DNA of 64,000 nucleotides from Marinobacter fonticola (GCF_008122265.1 NZ_CP043042.1:2604001-2668000); one strand, 5' to 3'. Positions 31,230-40,840 are shown, counted from the stretch's first letter. Numbers and translations: made by a program. The notes: generated by a model from the sequence alone, not told the origin.

Positions 31230-31739
31230 ATGATTCTGCTGAAAACGAACCACGGTGATATCAAGATCGAACTGAATTACGACAAGGCGCCCAATACCGC
31301 CGCCAATTTTGAGCAGTACGTGCGCGACGGGTTTTACGACGGTCTGATCTTTCACCGAGTCATCAGCAACTTCATGGTTCAGGGCGGTGGCTTCGAGCCA
31401 GGCATGGTGCCGCGTAAAACCGGCGCATCCATTCGCAATGAGGCGAATAACGGTCTGAGCAATATGATTGGCACCCTAGCCATGGCCCGGACCATGGATC
31501 CGCATTCGGCGACCGCTCAGTTCTTTATCAACGTCGAGAACAACGGCTTTCTCGACCATACCGCGGAAACCGCCGAGGGCTGGGGCTACTGCGTATTCGG
31601 CAAAGTGGTTGAAGGCATGGACACGGTCAACAGCATTCGCGGCGTACGCACAACCATGCGCCACGGCCACCAGGACGTGCCGGCTGACGATGTCGTGATC
31701 GAGTCTGCGGAAGTCCTGGAGGATGGAGGCGCGGCGTGA
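31230..31739 (+). CDS. ppiB: Peptidyl-prolyl cis-trans isomerase B (cyclophilin)
   Basis: Cytoplasmic prolyl isomerase; there is no signal peptide. The 169-residue cyclophilin has [13 protein letters not shown] (catalytic Arg), [34 protein letters not shown], and ends in a short acidic tail. Its stop overlaps the lpxH start as GTGA, so the two are translationally coupled, as often seen in gammaproteobacteria. Confidence 0.95.
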   Translation: MILLKTNHGDIKIELNYDKAPNTAANFEQYVRDGFYDGLIFHRVISNFMVQGGGFEPGMVPRKTGASIRNEANNGLSNMIGTLAMARTMDPHSATAQFFINVENNGFLDHTAETAEGWGYCVFGKVVEGMDTVNSIRGVRTTMRHGHQDVPADDVVIESAEVLEDGGAA

Positions 31740-32461
31740 CCACGCTTTTCATCTCGGATCTCCATCTTGAAGAATCGCGCCGGGATATCACCGACGCGTT
31801 TCTCAAGTTCCTTGAAGACAGGGCAATCCATGCCAACACGCTTTATATCCTCGGGGACTTCTTCGAGGCCTGGATTGGCGACGATGAACACACCCCCTTG
31901 CAGGAAGAAGTGGGCGATGCGCTTCGAAAGCTGACCGATACCGGCGTCACGCTTTATTTGATGCATGGCAACCGAGACTTTCTAATCGGCGAGGATTTCT
32001 GCAGTCGCGTCGGCGGTACGTTGCTGGATGACCCGACCCTGATCGACCTCTACGGCACGCCGACGCTGCTCATGCATGGCGACAGCCTGTGCACGGCCGA
32101 TGTGGAATACCAGAAATTCCGCGCCAGTATGCGCAACAAGCAATGGCAGGACATGTTTCTCAAGCGGCCATTGGAAGACCGCCAGTTGGTGGCCCGTCAA
32201 TTGCGTCAGATGAGCATGGCCAAGAACCAGGGCAAGCAGGAAGCCATCATGGACGTCACCAAAGGCGAAGTCGTTGAGGTGATGGAAGCGCACGGCGTGC
32301 AACGCCTTATCCACGGCCATACCCACCGCCCTGCTGTGCACGACCTCGAGGCCGATGGCCAGGCAGCGAAGCGCTTCGTGCTGGGCGATTGGGATAAGCA
32401 CGTCTGGTGGATCGAAGCCAGCGCGGACGCCCCACCCGAACTCTTACACGAACCGCTGTAA
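31736..32461 (+). CDS. lpxH: UDP-2,3-diacylglucosamine diphosphatase
   Basis: Hydrolyses UDP-2,3-diacylglucosamine to lipid X in lipid A synthesis at the inner membrane face. The 241-residue metallophosphoesterase has [39 protein letters not shown] and HGHTHRP, all metal-ligand blocks in order. The start is GTG within the last four bases of ppiB. Confidence 0.95.
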   Translation: MTTLFISDLHLEESRRDITDAFLKFLEDRAIHANTLYILGDFFEAWIGDDEHTPLQEEVGDALRKLTDTGVTLYLMHGNRDFLIGEDFCSRVGGTLLDDPTLIDLYGTPTLLMHGDSLCTADVEYQKFRASMRNKQWQDMFLKRPLEDRQLVARQLRQMSMAKNQGKQEAIMDVTKGEVVEVMEAHGVQRLIHGHTHRPAVHDLEADGQAAKRFVLGDWDKHVWWIEASADAPPELLHEPL

Positions 32462-32511
32462 CATGCCCGGGCGTCACTAGCACGACGCCGGCATTGCAAT
32501 AGCCCGAGACC

Positions 32512-32533
32512 GGGGAGGCGCTTAGCCCTCCCC
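32512..32533 (+). repeat. Perfect 7-bp hairpin after lpxH
   Basis: GGGGAGG, eight bases, CCTCCCC, 50 bp after the lpxH stop. No T-run follows; it may be a weak terminator or 3' stabiliser for ppiB-lpxH. Confidence 0.5.
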
Positions 32534-32557
32534 AACCTCGCTTGCTCACATCCCCGC

Positions 32558-32607
32558 CTGTCACAAACTCTTCAATCGCACGACACGAAACTGCCACGCA
32601 TTCGTCA
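32558..32607 (+). promoter_or_regulatory. Candidate Pho boxes upstream of phnC
   Basis: CTGTCA (32558), TCTTCA (32569), CTGCCA (32591) and TCGTCA (32602) all start in one 11-bp register, with a weaker ACGACA at 32580 filling the missing slot. PhoB half-sites are CTGTCA-like with 11-bp spacing. The block ends about 65 bp before phnC. PhoB control is inferred; no clear -10 was identified. Confidence 0.5.
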
Positions 32608-32672
32608 CACGCTCTCCCTAAGGTCTAGACATCTGGACGACAACGTCCAATCGACGACTGCGGGAGGCAATC

Positions 32673-33512
32673 ATGCGGCATGACACCGTCATCGACATCA
32701 GCAGGCTGAGCAAAAGCTTCGGTGCTAACAAGGCACTGAAGAACATTGAACTCAGCATCTGCCCGGGAGAGATGGTCGCGCTGCTCGGCCCCTCGGGCTC
32801 CGGCAAATCCACCCTGCTCCGCCACGTTGCCGGACTCGCCTGCGGTGACCGTAACGCCGACGCATCCATCAACGTGCTCGGCAAGAACGTGATGCATGGC
32901 GGGCGCCTGAAGGGCGACATACGCCGGACCCGTGCCGATATCGGCTATATCTTCCAGCAGTTCAACCTGGTCAGCCGCAGTTCCGTGATGACCAACGTAC
33001 TGATCGGTCGATTGGGACGCATACCGGCCTGGCGCGCGACCCTGGGCCTATTCACCCCCGACGAGCGCCGTAGGGCTATGGCCGCATTACAGCGAGTGGG
33101 CCTCGCCCACCACGCCGATAATCGCGCGTCTCAGCTTTCCGGAGGGCAACAGCAGCGGGTGGCCATCGCCCGGGCGCTGGTCCAGGAGGCCGAAGTCATC
33201 CTCGCCGACGAACCCATTGCTTCACTCGATCCCGAATCTTCCCGCCGCATTATGACCAGTCTTCGCGACATCAATCAGAAGGACCGCAAAACCGTTGTGG
33301 TCACCCTGCATCAAGTGGACGTCGCATTGGAATACTGCCCGCGGGTCGTCGCCCTTAAAGACGGCGAAATCTTCTACGACGGACCTGCGGAGCACCTATC
33401 CCCCAGCACTCTAAGAGCGCTTTACGGCCACTACCCGGATTGGGTGGACAGTCCCGAATCAGCCGCCCCGCGGCACACCCCCACTTTGGTCGCGGCTGCC
33501 CAGGCCGGCTGA
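32673..33512 (+). CDS. phnC: Phosphonate ABC transporter, ATP-binding protein
   Basis: Energises phosphonate uptake at the cytoplasmic face of the inner membrane. The 279-residue ATPase has Walker [14 protein letters not shown], the signature [15 protein letters not shown], Walker [13 protein letters not shown], and the Q-loop [15 protein letters not shown] is five bases before the ATG. It is the first gene of the thirteen-gene phn operon. Confidence 0.95.
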   Translation: MRHDTVIDISRLSKSFGANKALKNIELSICPGEMVALLGPSGSGKSTLLRHVAGLACGDRNADASINVLGKNVMHGGRLKGDIRRTRADIGYIFQQFNLVSRSSVMTNVLIGRLGRIPAWRATLGLFTPDERRRAMAALQRVGLAHHADNRASQLSGGQQQRVAIARALVQEAEVILADEPIASLDPESSRRIMTSLRDINQKDRKTVVVTLHQVDVALEYCPRVVALKDGEIFYDGPAEHLSPSTLRALYGHYPDWVDSPESAAPRHTPTLVAAAQAG

Positions 33513-33578
33513 TAGTAAAACCAAAAAACCATAGTAAAACCATAGCAAAACCAAAAACCCGACAGTCTGGAGGACGTC

Positions 33579-34568
33579 ATGAAAGCCCTTACCCGATCGC
33601 TTATTGCCACCGCCCTGGTGCTCTTTGGCCTAACCGGCCAGGCCGTAGCCGAGGATATGAAAACCCTGAACTTTGGCATTATTTCCACGGAAAGCTCACA
33701 GAACCTACGGCAAGTCTGGGACCCCTTCCTGAAAGACATGGAAAAGCAGACAGGGATGGAGGTGAAAGCCTTCTTCGCACCGGACTACGCCGGCATCATC
33801 CAGGGTATGCGCTTCGACAAGGTCGACGTGGCCTGGTATGGCAACAAATCTGCCATGGAAGCCATTGATCGCGCCGGCGGCGAGATCTTTGCCCAAACCG
33901 TCGATGTCACCGGCAACCCCGGGTACTGGTCTCTGCTGGTGACCAGCAAAGACAGCCCGCTGAACACCGTCGACGATATCTTCAAGAACCCGGGCGAGCT
34001 GACATTCGGCAATGGCGATCCCAACTCCACATCAGGCTACCTGGTGCCTTCCTATTATGTCTTTGCCAAGCGCGACGTTCAGCCCAAAAACGTTTTCAAG
34101 CGGGTGCTGAACAGCAACCACGAGAGCAATCTGCTGGCAGCCGCCACCGGCCAAGTGGATTTCGCCACGAACAACACCGAAAGCCTGGCTCGTTTGCAGG
34201 AAACCCACCCAGAGAAGGCGGAACAGATCAAAGTCCTGTGGAAATCACCGCTCATTCCGGCCGATCCCATTGTGTGGCGTAAGAATCTGCCCGAGTCGGC
34301 CAAGACAAAGATCTGGAATTTCTTCATGGACTACGGCAAGGGCGAGCGAGAAGCCAACGTTCTCGCCGATCTGCAGTGGGCACCTTTCAAAGCGTCCAGC
34401 AACGATCAACTGATCCCCATCCGTCAACTCGCACTCTTCAAGCAGCGCGCTGAAATCGAAAACAGCGACAGCCTCTCCGCCGAAGAGAAGTCCACCAAGC
34501 TGGCCGAGATAGACGCAAACCTAGCCAGCCTGGAACGCCGCATGGCCGCCCTCGACGCCCGCGACTGA
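33579..34568 (+). CDS. phnD: Phosphonate ABC transporter, periplasmic substrate-binding protein
   Basis: Captures phosphonates in the periplasm and delivers them to PhnE. The 329-residue precursor has a signal peptide cut after TGQAVA (about residue 24). PhnD-family features are NFGIISTESSQNLRQVW, DVAWYGNKSAMEA, TFGNGDPNSTSGYLVPSYY, and a C-terminal coiled segment rich in Glu and Lys. GGAGG precedes the start. The 66 bp upstream carry short repeats of TAGTAAAACCA. Confidence 0.95.
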   Translation: MKALTRSLIATALVLFGLTGQAVAEDMKTLNFGIISTESSQNLRQVWDPFLKDMEKQTGMEVKAFFAPDYAGIIQGMRFDKVDVAWYGNKSAMEAIDRAGGEIFAQTVDVTGNPGYWSLLVTSKDSPLNTVDDIFKNPGELTFGNGDPNSTSGYLVPSYYVFAKRDVQPKNVFKRVLNSNHESNLLAAATGQVDFATNNTESLARLQETHPEKAEQIKVLWKSPLIPADPIVWRKNLPESAKTKIWNFFMDYGKGEREANVLADLQWAPFKASSNDQLIPIRQLALFKQRAEIENSDSLSAEEKSTKLAEIDANLASLERRMAALDARD

Positions 34569-34579
34569 TCACCGAACCC

Positions 34580-34618
34580 GAGCCGGGGACCTACTAGCAT
34601 TCGCATGAGCCCCGGCTC
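34580..34618 (+). repeat. Inverted repeat between phnD and phnE
   Basis: GAGCCGGGG and CCCCGGCTC form a perfect 9-bp stem around a 21-base loop, 11 bp past the phnD stop and before the phnE binding site. Such 3' hairpins often protect a binding-protein message so that it outnumbers the membrane subunits. Confidence 0.65.
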
Positions 34619-34635
34619 ATCCAAGGAGAAACCGA

Positions 34636-35439
34636 GTGACCGCACTCAACGTCGATCAACACCTACAGGCCCATATGCGGCACCGCCGGACCTCGCTGTG
34701 GCAATGGCTGGGCTGGGCCCTGTTCGTGGCCGTGCTGATCGTGTCCTGGGAAGGCGCCGATATGCGACCCATGACGCTGATCAACGACGCGGGAAACATG
34801 GCGGTGTTCGCAGGGGATTTCTTTCCACCCAATTTCGACAACCTGGACCTGTATCTGGAGGAAATGCTTATCACCATCCAGATCGCCGTTTGGGGCACGG
34901 TTTTGTCGATCGTTATGGCGATCCCCCTGGGCATTTTATCGTCCGAGAACCTGGTGCCCTGGTGGATCTACCAGCCGGTTCGCCGGGCGATGGACGCGTG
35001 CCGCGCGATCAACGAAATGGTCTTTGCAATGCTCTTTGTCGTGGCTGTAGGACTAGGGCCCTTCGCCGGTGTTCTGGCGTTGTTCGTTCACACCACCGGG
35101 GTACTCGCCAAGCTCTTTTCCGAGGCTGTCGAAGCTATCGATCACGGGCCGGTCGAAGGCGTTCGAGTCACCGGCGCCAGGCCGGTGCACGAGATCATCT
35201 ATGGGGTGATTCCCCAAGTCCTGCCTCTATGGATCTCCTATTCACTTTATCGCTTCGAATCCAACGTCCGCTCCGCAACGGTGGTCGGTATGGTCGGCGC
35301 CGGCGGCATTGGCGTCATTCTTTGGGAAAGCATACGCGGCTTTATGTTCGCCGAAACTTGCGCCGTCATCCTCGTGATTGTGGCGACGGTCACGCTGCTC
35401 GATGTGCTCTCCCAGCGAATCCGTAGGCGATTCATCTGA
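34636..35439 (+). CDS. phnE: Phosphonate ABC transporter, permease
   Basis: Inner-membrane channel of PhnCDE. The 267-residue protein has an N-terminal membrane segment ([14 protein letters not shown]), several later hydrophobic helices, and the EAA loop [19 protein letters not shown] that contacts PhnC. The start is GTG with AAGGAG seven bases upstream. Confidence 0.95.
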   Translation: MTALNVDQHLQAHMRHRRTSLWQWLGWALFVAVLIVSWEGADMRPMTLINDAGNMAVFAGDFFPPNFDNLDLYLEEMLITIQIAVWGTVLSIVMAIPLGILSSENLVPWWIYQPVRRAMDACRAINEMVFAMLFVVAVGLGPFAGVLALFVHTTGVLAKLFSEAVEAIDHGPVEGVRVTGARPVHEIIYGVIPQVLPLWISYSLYRFESNVRSATVVGMVGAGGIGVILWESIRGFMFAETCAVILVIVATVTLLDVLSQRIRRRFI

Positions 35440-35466
35440 GTGTGGGAGCTTCGCCCGCATCCACAC
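35440..35466 (+). repeat. REP-like hairpin between phnE and phnF
   Basis: GTGTGG and CCACAC flank GAGCTTCGCCCGCAT, starting at the base after the phnE stop. The core resembles the GTGGGAGCTTCGCCCGC type of REP sequences. Confidence 0.55.
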
Positions 35467-35496
35467 TTGTCTAGATATCTATACCACGGAGTCCAA

Positions 35497-36210
35497 ATGG
35501 CGATTTATCAGGCTATAGCCCAGAAACTTCAGGATGAAATTCGCGAGCAGTTCCAGGTCGGGGAATACCTGCCGCCGGAACACCAGCTCGCCGATCGTTT
35601 CAGCATCAACCGTCACACGCTACGCCGGGCGGTAGAAGAGCTCATTCAGGCCGGCATGCTGGAGCGCCAGCATGGCCGCGGCACCCTAGTCCTGAACAAC
35701 TGCATCGAGTACGAAATCGGTGCCCGCGGACGCTTTTCCGAAGCGCTGGAGAATATGGGCCTGCATCCCTCGACCGAGGTGCTGGATTTTGCGCTGATGG
35801 AGGCTGGGCGCAAGGAAGCCCATCATCTGGGCATCGCGCCGGGAGCCGGCATCGTCCGGATCGACACCCTGCGCCGGGCCGACGGGCGCCCCATGACGTT
35901 GTTATCCCACTACCTGATCGCCACGCGGGTACCGGATATTCAAGATCACTACCAAGGCGGCTCGCTGCACGCGGTGCTGGAATCGGTTTACGGTCTTCGC
36001 CTGCAACGCCAGCAGAGCTTTATCAGTGCCGCGCTGCCCCGGCGCGACGAAATTGCACACCTCTGCTGCGCCCGCCATCAGCCTTTACTCATTATTCGTT
36101 CACGCAATGTGATCGCCGGTACCCGGGAGGTCGTCGAGTACAGCATTTCCCGGTGCCGGGCCGACCGCTTTGAACTACGTGTTACACCCGATCCGGAGAT
36201 ATCCCCATGA
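35497..36210 (+). CDS. phnF: GntR-family regulator PhnF
   Basis: Probable local regulator of the phn genes. The 237-residue protein has an N-terminal winged helix (LADRFSINRHTLRRAVEELI) and a UTRA/HutC ligand-binding domain, with GMLERQHGRGTLV linking them. The start MAIYQAIAQKL has CGGAG five bases upstream; an earlier in-frame ATG at 35440 runs through the REP-like hairpin and is rejected. The stop overlaps phnG as ATGA. Confidence 0.93.
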   Translation: MAIYQAIAQKLQDEIREQFQVGEYLPPEHQLADRFSINRHTLRRAVEELIQAGMLERQHGRGTLVLNNCIEYEIGARGRFSEALENMGLHPSTEVLDFALMEAGRKEAHHLGIAPGAGIVRIDTLRRADGRPMTLLSHYLIATRVPDIQDHYQGGSLHAVLESVYGLRLQRQQSFISAALPRRDEIAHLCCARHQPLLIIRSRNVIAGTREVVEYSISRCRADRFELRVTPDPEISP

Positions 36211-36659
36211 CCCAAAGCCAATCCCATGCGCGACAGGGCTGGATGGCGGTGCTTTCGCGCGCGTCCATCCGAGAACTGGAAGACGGCCTGACCCTGTTGG
36301 ATTCACCCCCAGCCTACCGCCACCTACGTCCACCGGAGTGCGGCATGGCTATGGTGCGCGGACGTACGGGTGGCAATGGTGGAGCGTTCAACCTCGGCGA
36401 GGTCACCGTGACCCGCTGCGCGCTATCGCTGGACGATGGAACCACTGGCATGAGCTGGGTACTCGGTCGCGACAAGCGTCATGCCGAGCTTGCCGCGCTA
36501 TTCGACGCCCTGTTGCAAACCGGCCGGTACGACGAGCTACAGCACCAGCTGATCGAACCCTGCCGTGGCCGCTGGCAAGCCGCACAGACACGCAAGACGC
36601 GCCAAGCCGCAGCAACCAAGGTGGACTTCTTCACGATGGTCCGAGGAGAGAACGCATGA
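36207..36659 (+). CDS. phnG: C-P lyase core complex subunit PhnG
   Basis: With PhnH, PhnI and PhnL it supports the nucleosidase/transferase step that attaches phosphonate to ribose-5-triphosphate; PhnGHIJ form the core complex. The 150-residue product has ARQGWMAVLSRAS, GMAMVRGRTGGNGGAFNLGE and TRCALSLDDG, as in the family. It overlaps phnF and phnH by 4 bases each. Confidence 0.94.
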   Translation: MTQSQSHARQGWMAVLSRASIRELEDGLTLLDSPPAYRHLRPPECGMAMVRGRTGGNGGAFNLGEVTVTRCALSLDDGTTGMSWVLGRDKRHAELAALFDALLQTGRYDELQHQLIEPCRGRWQAAQTRKTRQAAATKVDFFTMVRGENA

Positions 36660-37267
36660 CACCACGCCAAAGTCAGCAGCTTTGGGCCGGCTTCGAGGAA
36701 CCCGTACACCAATCCCAGCAAGCCTTCAAAGCCATTCTCAAGGCGATGTCCGAGCCCGGTGTAATCGTTGGGCTAGACGGCCCCGAACCGATGGGCGACC
36801 TTTGCCCCGCGGCGTGGGCAACCCTGCTCACCCTGACCGACAACGATACTGCGGTTTGGATCAGCCCGGGGCTGGCCCACCGCGGTGTCGAGGACAATCT
36901 ACGTTTCCACTGTGGCGTACCGATTAGCACCGAATCCGACTTGGCGGATTTCGCGGTACTGACCCTCGATGAGTGGTCTTGCCTGGACGGTTTTGCAACG
37001 GGCAATCATGAAACACCCCATCAGACGACAACGCTCATTGTCCAGGTGCCTGCATTGGACGAGGGACATGCCTATCAGCTCTCCGGGCCGGGCATACAAG
37101 ACTGCCGCCCTGTGCACGTCTCCGGCCTCACCGACGACCACCTTCGCTTGTTCGAGAACAATCGCCAGCGCTTCCCAACCGGCCTGGACATCGTGCTGGT
37201 CAGTGCTGACCAGCTCCTGGGATTGCCTCGCACCACGCGGATTCAACTGTTAGAGGAGGAGCACTGA
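36656..37267 (+). CDS. phnH: C-P lyase core complex subunit PhnH
   Basis: Structural subunit of PhnGHIJ. The 203-residue protein begins MTPRQSQQLWAGFEEPVHQSQQ and has FKAILKAMSEPG and the C-terminal PTGLDIVLVSADQLLGLPRTT. A much longer open frame runs upstream but is a shadow of phnG; the ATG inside the phnG stop (ATGA) with GAGGAGAG before it is the start. Confidence 0.94.
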   Translation: MTPRQSQQLWAGFEEPVHQSQQAFKAILKAMSEPGVIVGLDGPEPMGDLCPAAWATLLTLTDNDTAVWISPGLAHRGVEDNLRFHCGVPISTESDLADFAVLTLDEWSCLDGFATGNHETPHQTTTLIVQVPALDEGHAYQLSGPGIQDCRPVHVSGLTDDHLRLFENNRQRFPTGLDIVLVSADQLLGLPRTTRIQLLEEEH

Positions 37268-38382
37268 TGTACGTTGCCGTTAAAGGCGGAGAGCAGGCTA
37301 TTGACCAGGCGCATGCGCTCATGGCCCACCGCCGCCGGGGGAATCCCGGCATCACCGAACTTTCAGTCGCGCAAATTCGTGAACAGCTTCACCTGGCAGT
37401 CGACCGGGTGATGAATGAAGGCGCGCTATACGACCCAGAACTGGCCGCTCTCGCCATTAAACAGGCCAGCGGCGACTTGGTGGAAGCCATTTTTTTGGTG
37501 CGTGCCTATCGCACCACGTTGCCCCGGTTCGGAAGCACCGAACCGATGGACACAGCGGCCATGCGCGCTGAGCGCCGGGTATCCGCCATTTTCAAAGACC
37601 TGCCCGGGGGCCAGTTATTGGGTCCGACCTATGACTACACCCACCGGCTGCTCAACTTTGCGCTGCTGGCCGAAGGGCACGATTCCGCACCACCGGCCGA
37701 AGCGGACACCGAGAGCGGTTTGTTGCCCCGGGTCAACGCCATCATGAATAACGACCGCCTGCTGGAAACCGAAGTGCCCGGCCCCGCAGCGGCCACCGAT
37801 CTCACCCGTGAGCCACTGGAGTTCCCCGCCGATCGCGCCACCCGTCTACAGGCCTTGGCACGGGGTGACGAGGGGTTCCTGCTGTCACTGAGCTACTCGA
37901 CCCAGCGTGGCTACGGCCGTAACCACCCGTTTGCGGGCGAAATCCGGACAGGCGAGGTGGCGCTGGAACTTCATCCAGAAGAACTCGGTTTCGCCGTCGT
38001 CATCGGCGATATCACCGTTACCGAGTGCGATATGGTCAATCAGTTTGCGCTGGAAGGTGCCGATCCGCGCTTTACCCGCGGCTACGGCCTGGCCTTCGGC
38101 CGCTCGGAACGCAAAACCATGGCGATGGCGCTGGTCGACCGTGCACTCAGGGCACGGGAACTGGACGAGCCACAGGATGCCCCCGCCCAGGACGAAGCCT
38201 TCGTGCTTGCCCATTGCGACAACGTTGAGGCTTCCGGTTTCGTGTCCCATCTCAAGCTACCGCACTACGTGGATTTCCAAAGCGAACTGGCCCTGTTGCG
38301 CCAGCTTCGAGACGAGGCAAAGCGCGGCAATCGCGAAAACGATTCACGTCCCGCCTCGCCCAATCTGGAGGAGCCCGCATGA
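37267..38382 (+). CDS. phnI: C-P lyase subunit PhnI (nucleosidase component)
   Basis: PhnI supplies the nucleosidase activity of the GHL/I transfer step. The 371-residue product starts MYVAVKGGEQAIDQAH, and has YDYTHRLLNFALLAEGHD and SYSTQRGYGRNHPFAGEIR, characteristic of the family. Its start shares one base with the phnH stop (TGATG). It is preceded by GAGGAG. Confidence 0.95.
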   Translation: MYVAVKGGEQAIDQAHALMAHRRRGNPGITELSVAQIREQLHLAVDRVMNEGALYDPELAALAIKQASGDLVEAIFLVRAYRTTLPRFGSTEPMDTAAMRAERRVSAIFKDLPGGQLLGPTYDYTHRLLNFALLAEGHDSAPPAEADTESGLLPRVNAIMNNDRLLETEVPGPAAATDLTREPLEFPADRATRLQALARGDEGFLLSLSYSTQRGYGRNHPFAGEIRTGEVALELHPEELGFAVVIGDITVTECDMVNQFALEGADPRFTRGYGLAFGRSERKTMAMALVDRALRARELDEPQDAPAQDEAFVLAHCDNVEASGFVSHLKLPHYVDFQSELALLRQLRDEAKRGNRENDSRPASPNLEEPA

Positions 38383-39254
38383 GCCTCACTCCCCTTACCC
38401 GTTCCACCGGTCCCGACCCGGCCTACAACTTCGGCTACCTGGATGAACAGACCAAGCGCATGCTGCGGCGCGGCCTGCTCAAAGCCGTTGCCATTCCCGG
38501 ATACCAGGTTCCATTTGCCGGGCGCGAAATGCCCCTACCGTATGGCTGGGGTACCGGCGGCATGCAAGTCACCGCGGCCGTGATCGGTGCAGACGACACC
38601 TTAAAAGTCATCGACCAGGGGGCCGACGACACCACCAATGCCGTCTCCATCCGCAAATTCTTCCAGCGGGTATGCGGCGTTGCCACCACCGAGAAAACCA
38701 CCGACGCGACGCTGATCCAGACACGGCACCGGATTCCCGAAACCCCGCTACGGGCGGGCCAGATCCTGGTATTCCAGGTGCCGATTCCCGAGCCTTTGCG
38801 CTTCATCGAACCCCGCGAGACCGAGTGCCGCACCATGCATGCGCTGGAGGAATACGGCGTTATGCACGTAAAACTCTACGAGGATATTGCGCGCTTTGGT
38901 CATATCGCCACCACCTATGCCTACCCCGTCAAAGTGAGCGGTCGCTACATCATGGACCCCTCGCCCATCCCCCGATTCGATAACCCGAAGATGAACCATA
39001 GCCCGGCGCTGATGCTCTTTGGCGCCGGCCGGGAAAAGCGCCTCTACGCCATCCCGCCTTGGACCGACGTCACCAGTCTGGACTTCGAGGACTACCCCTT
39101 TGAGGTTCAACAGTGGGAGGCGCAATGCGCTTTTTGTGGCGCGGACGCGAGCTTCCTCGATGAGGTGGTGACCGACGACCAGGGCGGACGCTTATTCGTC
39201 TGCTCCGATACCGATTATTGCAGCCAGCGCCAGGAGGCCCGCCATGACCAGTGA
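38379..39254 (+). CDS. phnJ: C-P lyase (radical SAM carbon-phosphorus lyase)
   Basis: Breaks the C-P bond of ribose-1-phosphonate-5-phosphate by S-adenosylmethionine radical chemistry. The 291-residue protein keeps the Cys250-X2-Cys253-X21-Cys275 cluster ligands, the substrate Cys281 five residues on, and Gly32 (RRGLLKAV), all matching the spacing known from E. coli PhnJ. The start overlaps phnI as ATGA. This complete motif shows that the pathway is catalytically intact. Confidence 0.96.
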   Translation: MSLTPLTRSTGPDPAYNFGYLDEQTKRMLRRGLLKAVAIPGYQVPFAGREMPLPYGWGTGGMQVTAAVIGADDTLKVIDQGADDTTNAVSIRKFFQRVCGVATTEKTTDATLIQTRHRIPETPLRAGQILVFQVPIPEPLRFIEPRETECRTMHALEEYGVMHVKLYEDIARFGHIATTYAYPVKVSGRYIMDPSPIPRFDNPKMNHSPALMLFGAGREKRLYAIPPWTDVTSLDFEDYPFEVQQWEAQCAFCGADASFLDEVVTDDQGGRLFVCSDTDYCSQRQEARHDQ

Positions 39255-40074
39255 AACGTTGGCGGCGCCCGCCGTCACGCCGGAAAGTGAGATTGACGCA
39301 CGGCCGGCACCTCTGCTCGCAGCTCGCCAACTGACGCACCACTATGCCAACGGCCGTGGATGCGACGACATCGAGCTGGACCTGTTTCCAGGCGAAGTCA
39401 TGGGTATCGTCGGTGAATCCGGCTCCGGCAAGACCACCCTGATGCGCTGCCTCAGCGGCAAGCTCCGCCCCCAGCACGGCCAGGTCAGCTACCACTCAAG
39501 CCAATTTGGCACGGTGGATTTACTGACGCTCAACGAGTCCCGGCGACGCGTACTGGCCCGCACCGAGTGGGGCATGGTGGAGCAAAACCCGCGGGACGGT
39601 CTGCGCATGCGCGTGACTGCCGGCGCCAATCTCGGCGAAAGGTTGATGGCCGTTGGCGAGCGCCATTACGGCCGCATCCGCGAGACCGGGGAGCATTGGC
39701 TCAACGCCGTGGAAATCGATGTCGACCGCATGGACGACTTGCCGAGGGATTTCTCCGGAGGCATGCAGCAGCGTCTGCAAATCGCCCGCAATCTGGTCAC
39801 GCGCCCCCGGCTGCTTTTTATGGACGAACCCACCGGCGGCCTGGACGTCTCGGTGCAGGCCCGCTTGCTCGACCTGTTGCGCCAGCTGGTGCGTGAACTG
39901 GATCTGGCAGTGGTCATTGTCACCCACGATCTTGCGGTCGCGCGCCTCTTGGCCCACCGGCTGGTGGTGATGCGCCAGGGCCACATCGTCGAGCAGGGTC
40001 TGACCGACCAGGTACTGGACGATCCGCAGCATCCTTATACGCAACTGCTCGTATCGTCGGTACTTGCGGGCTGA
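39244..40074 (+). CDS. phnK: C-P lyase ABC-type protein PhnK
   Basis: ATPase-like subunit that docks on the PhnGHIJ core. The 276-residue protein has Walker A GIVGESGSGKTTLM, signature DFSGGMQQRLQIARNL and Walker B RLLFMDEPTGGLDVS. It has an extra ~20-residue N-terminus before the ABC fold. It overlaps phnJ by 11 bases. Confidence 0.93.
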   Translation: MTSETLAAPAVTPESEIDARPAPLLAARQLTHHYANGRGCDDIELDLFPGEVMGIVGESGSGKTTLMRCLSGKLRPQHGQVSYHSSQFGTVDLLTLNESRRRVLARTEWGMVEQNPRDGLRMRVTAGANLGERLMAVGERHYGRIRETGEHWLNAVEIDVDRMDDLPRDFSGGMQQRLQIARNLVTRPRLLFMDEPTGGLDVSVQARLLDLLRQLVRELDLAVVIVTHDLAVARLLAHRLVVMRQGHIVEQGLTDQVLDDPQHPYTQLLVSSVLAG

Positions 40075-40092
40075 CCCGTCACACGTTATCCC

Positions 40093-40112
40093 GGGTTGCC
40101 GTTGGGCAACCC
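40093..40112 (+). repeat. Hairpin between phnK and phnL
   Basis: GGGTTGCC-GTTG-GGCAACCC is a perfect 8-bp stem with a tetraloop, in the only sizeable gap (58 bp) of the downstream half of the operon. No T-run follows, so it is more likely a processing or stability element. Confidence 0.6.
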
Positions 40113-40132
40113 TCAGATCAGGAGATTGTCAC

Positions 40133-40840
40133 ATGGGGGCCATGATTCAGGTCGAGAACCTGTCCAAGTCGTTCACCCTGCATCAGCAGCACGGCATCAC
40201 GCTGGACGTGCTGCGAAACATCAACCTGAACGTCGACGCCGGTGAATGCGTCGTGCTCGGCGGACGCTCCGGTAGCGGCAAGAGCACGCTGATGCGCCTG
40301 CTTTATGCCAACTATCGTGCGCAAAGCGGGTCCCTGCGGATTCGCGGCGCCCAGGGCTGGGTAGACTTGGCTCGAGCCCATCCGCGTCAGATTTGGCGCC
40401 TGCGCCGGGAAACCCTCGGGTACGTCAGCCAGTTCCTGCGGGTGGTTCCCCGGGTCACCACGCTGGACATCGTTATGGAGCCCATGCTGGAACTTGGCGT
40501 CGACCGCGACGAAGCCGAAACCCGGGCCAGCACATTGCTGCAAAGGCTCAACATCCCCCAACGGCTCTGGTCATTGGCGCCAGCCACTTTTTCCGGCGGC
40601 GAGCAGCAACGGGTCAATATCGCCCGGGGATTTGCGGTGGGGCATCCGATTCTTCTACTCGACGAACCAACGGCGTCACTGGACCCCGCTAACCGCGAAC
40701 AGGTCGTCAGGCTCATCCATGACGCCAAACAAGCCGGCAGTGCGCTGGTCGGCATATTTCACGATACCGACGTCCGGGACCAGGTGGCCGACCGGATCTT
40801 CGAGATCGCCCCGGTTGCAGACATGGAGGAAACCGCATGA
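40133..40840 (+). CDS. phnL: C-P lyase ABC-type protein PhnL
   Basis: ATPase-like partner in the ribose-triphosphate phosphonate transfer step. The 235-residue protein has Walker [16 protein letters not shown], signature TFSGGEQQRVNIARGF and Walker B ILLLDEPTASLDP. AGGAG lies eight bases before the chosen ATG; a second ATG three codons on is possible. The stop overlaps phnM as ATGA. Confidence 0.94.
   Translation: MGAMIQVENLSKSFTLHQQHGITLDVLRNINLNVDAGECVVLGGRSGSGKSTLMRLLYANYRAQSGSLRIRGAQGWVDLARAHPRQIWRLRRETLGYVSQFLRVVPRVTTLDIVMEPMLELGVDRDEAETRASTLLQRLNIPQRLWSLAPATFSGGEQQRVNIARGFAVGHPILLLDEPTASLDPANREQVVRLIHDAKQAGSALVGIFHDTDVRDQVADRIFEIAPVADMEETA

Noticed and set aside
36170..36655. Long N-terminal extension of phnH
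   Set aside because: It overlaps all of phnG in another frame; the ATGA junction with GAGGAG gives the correct start at 36656.
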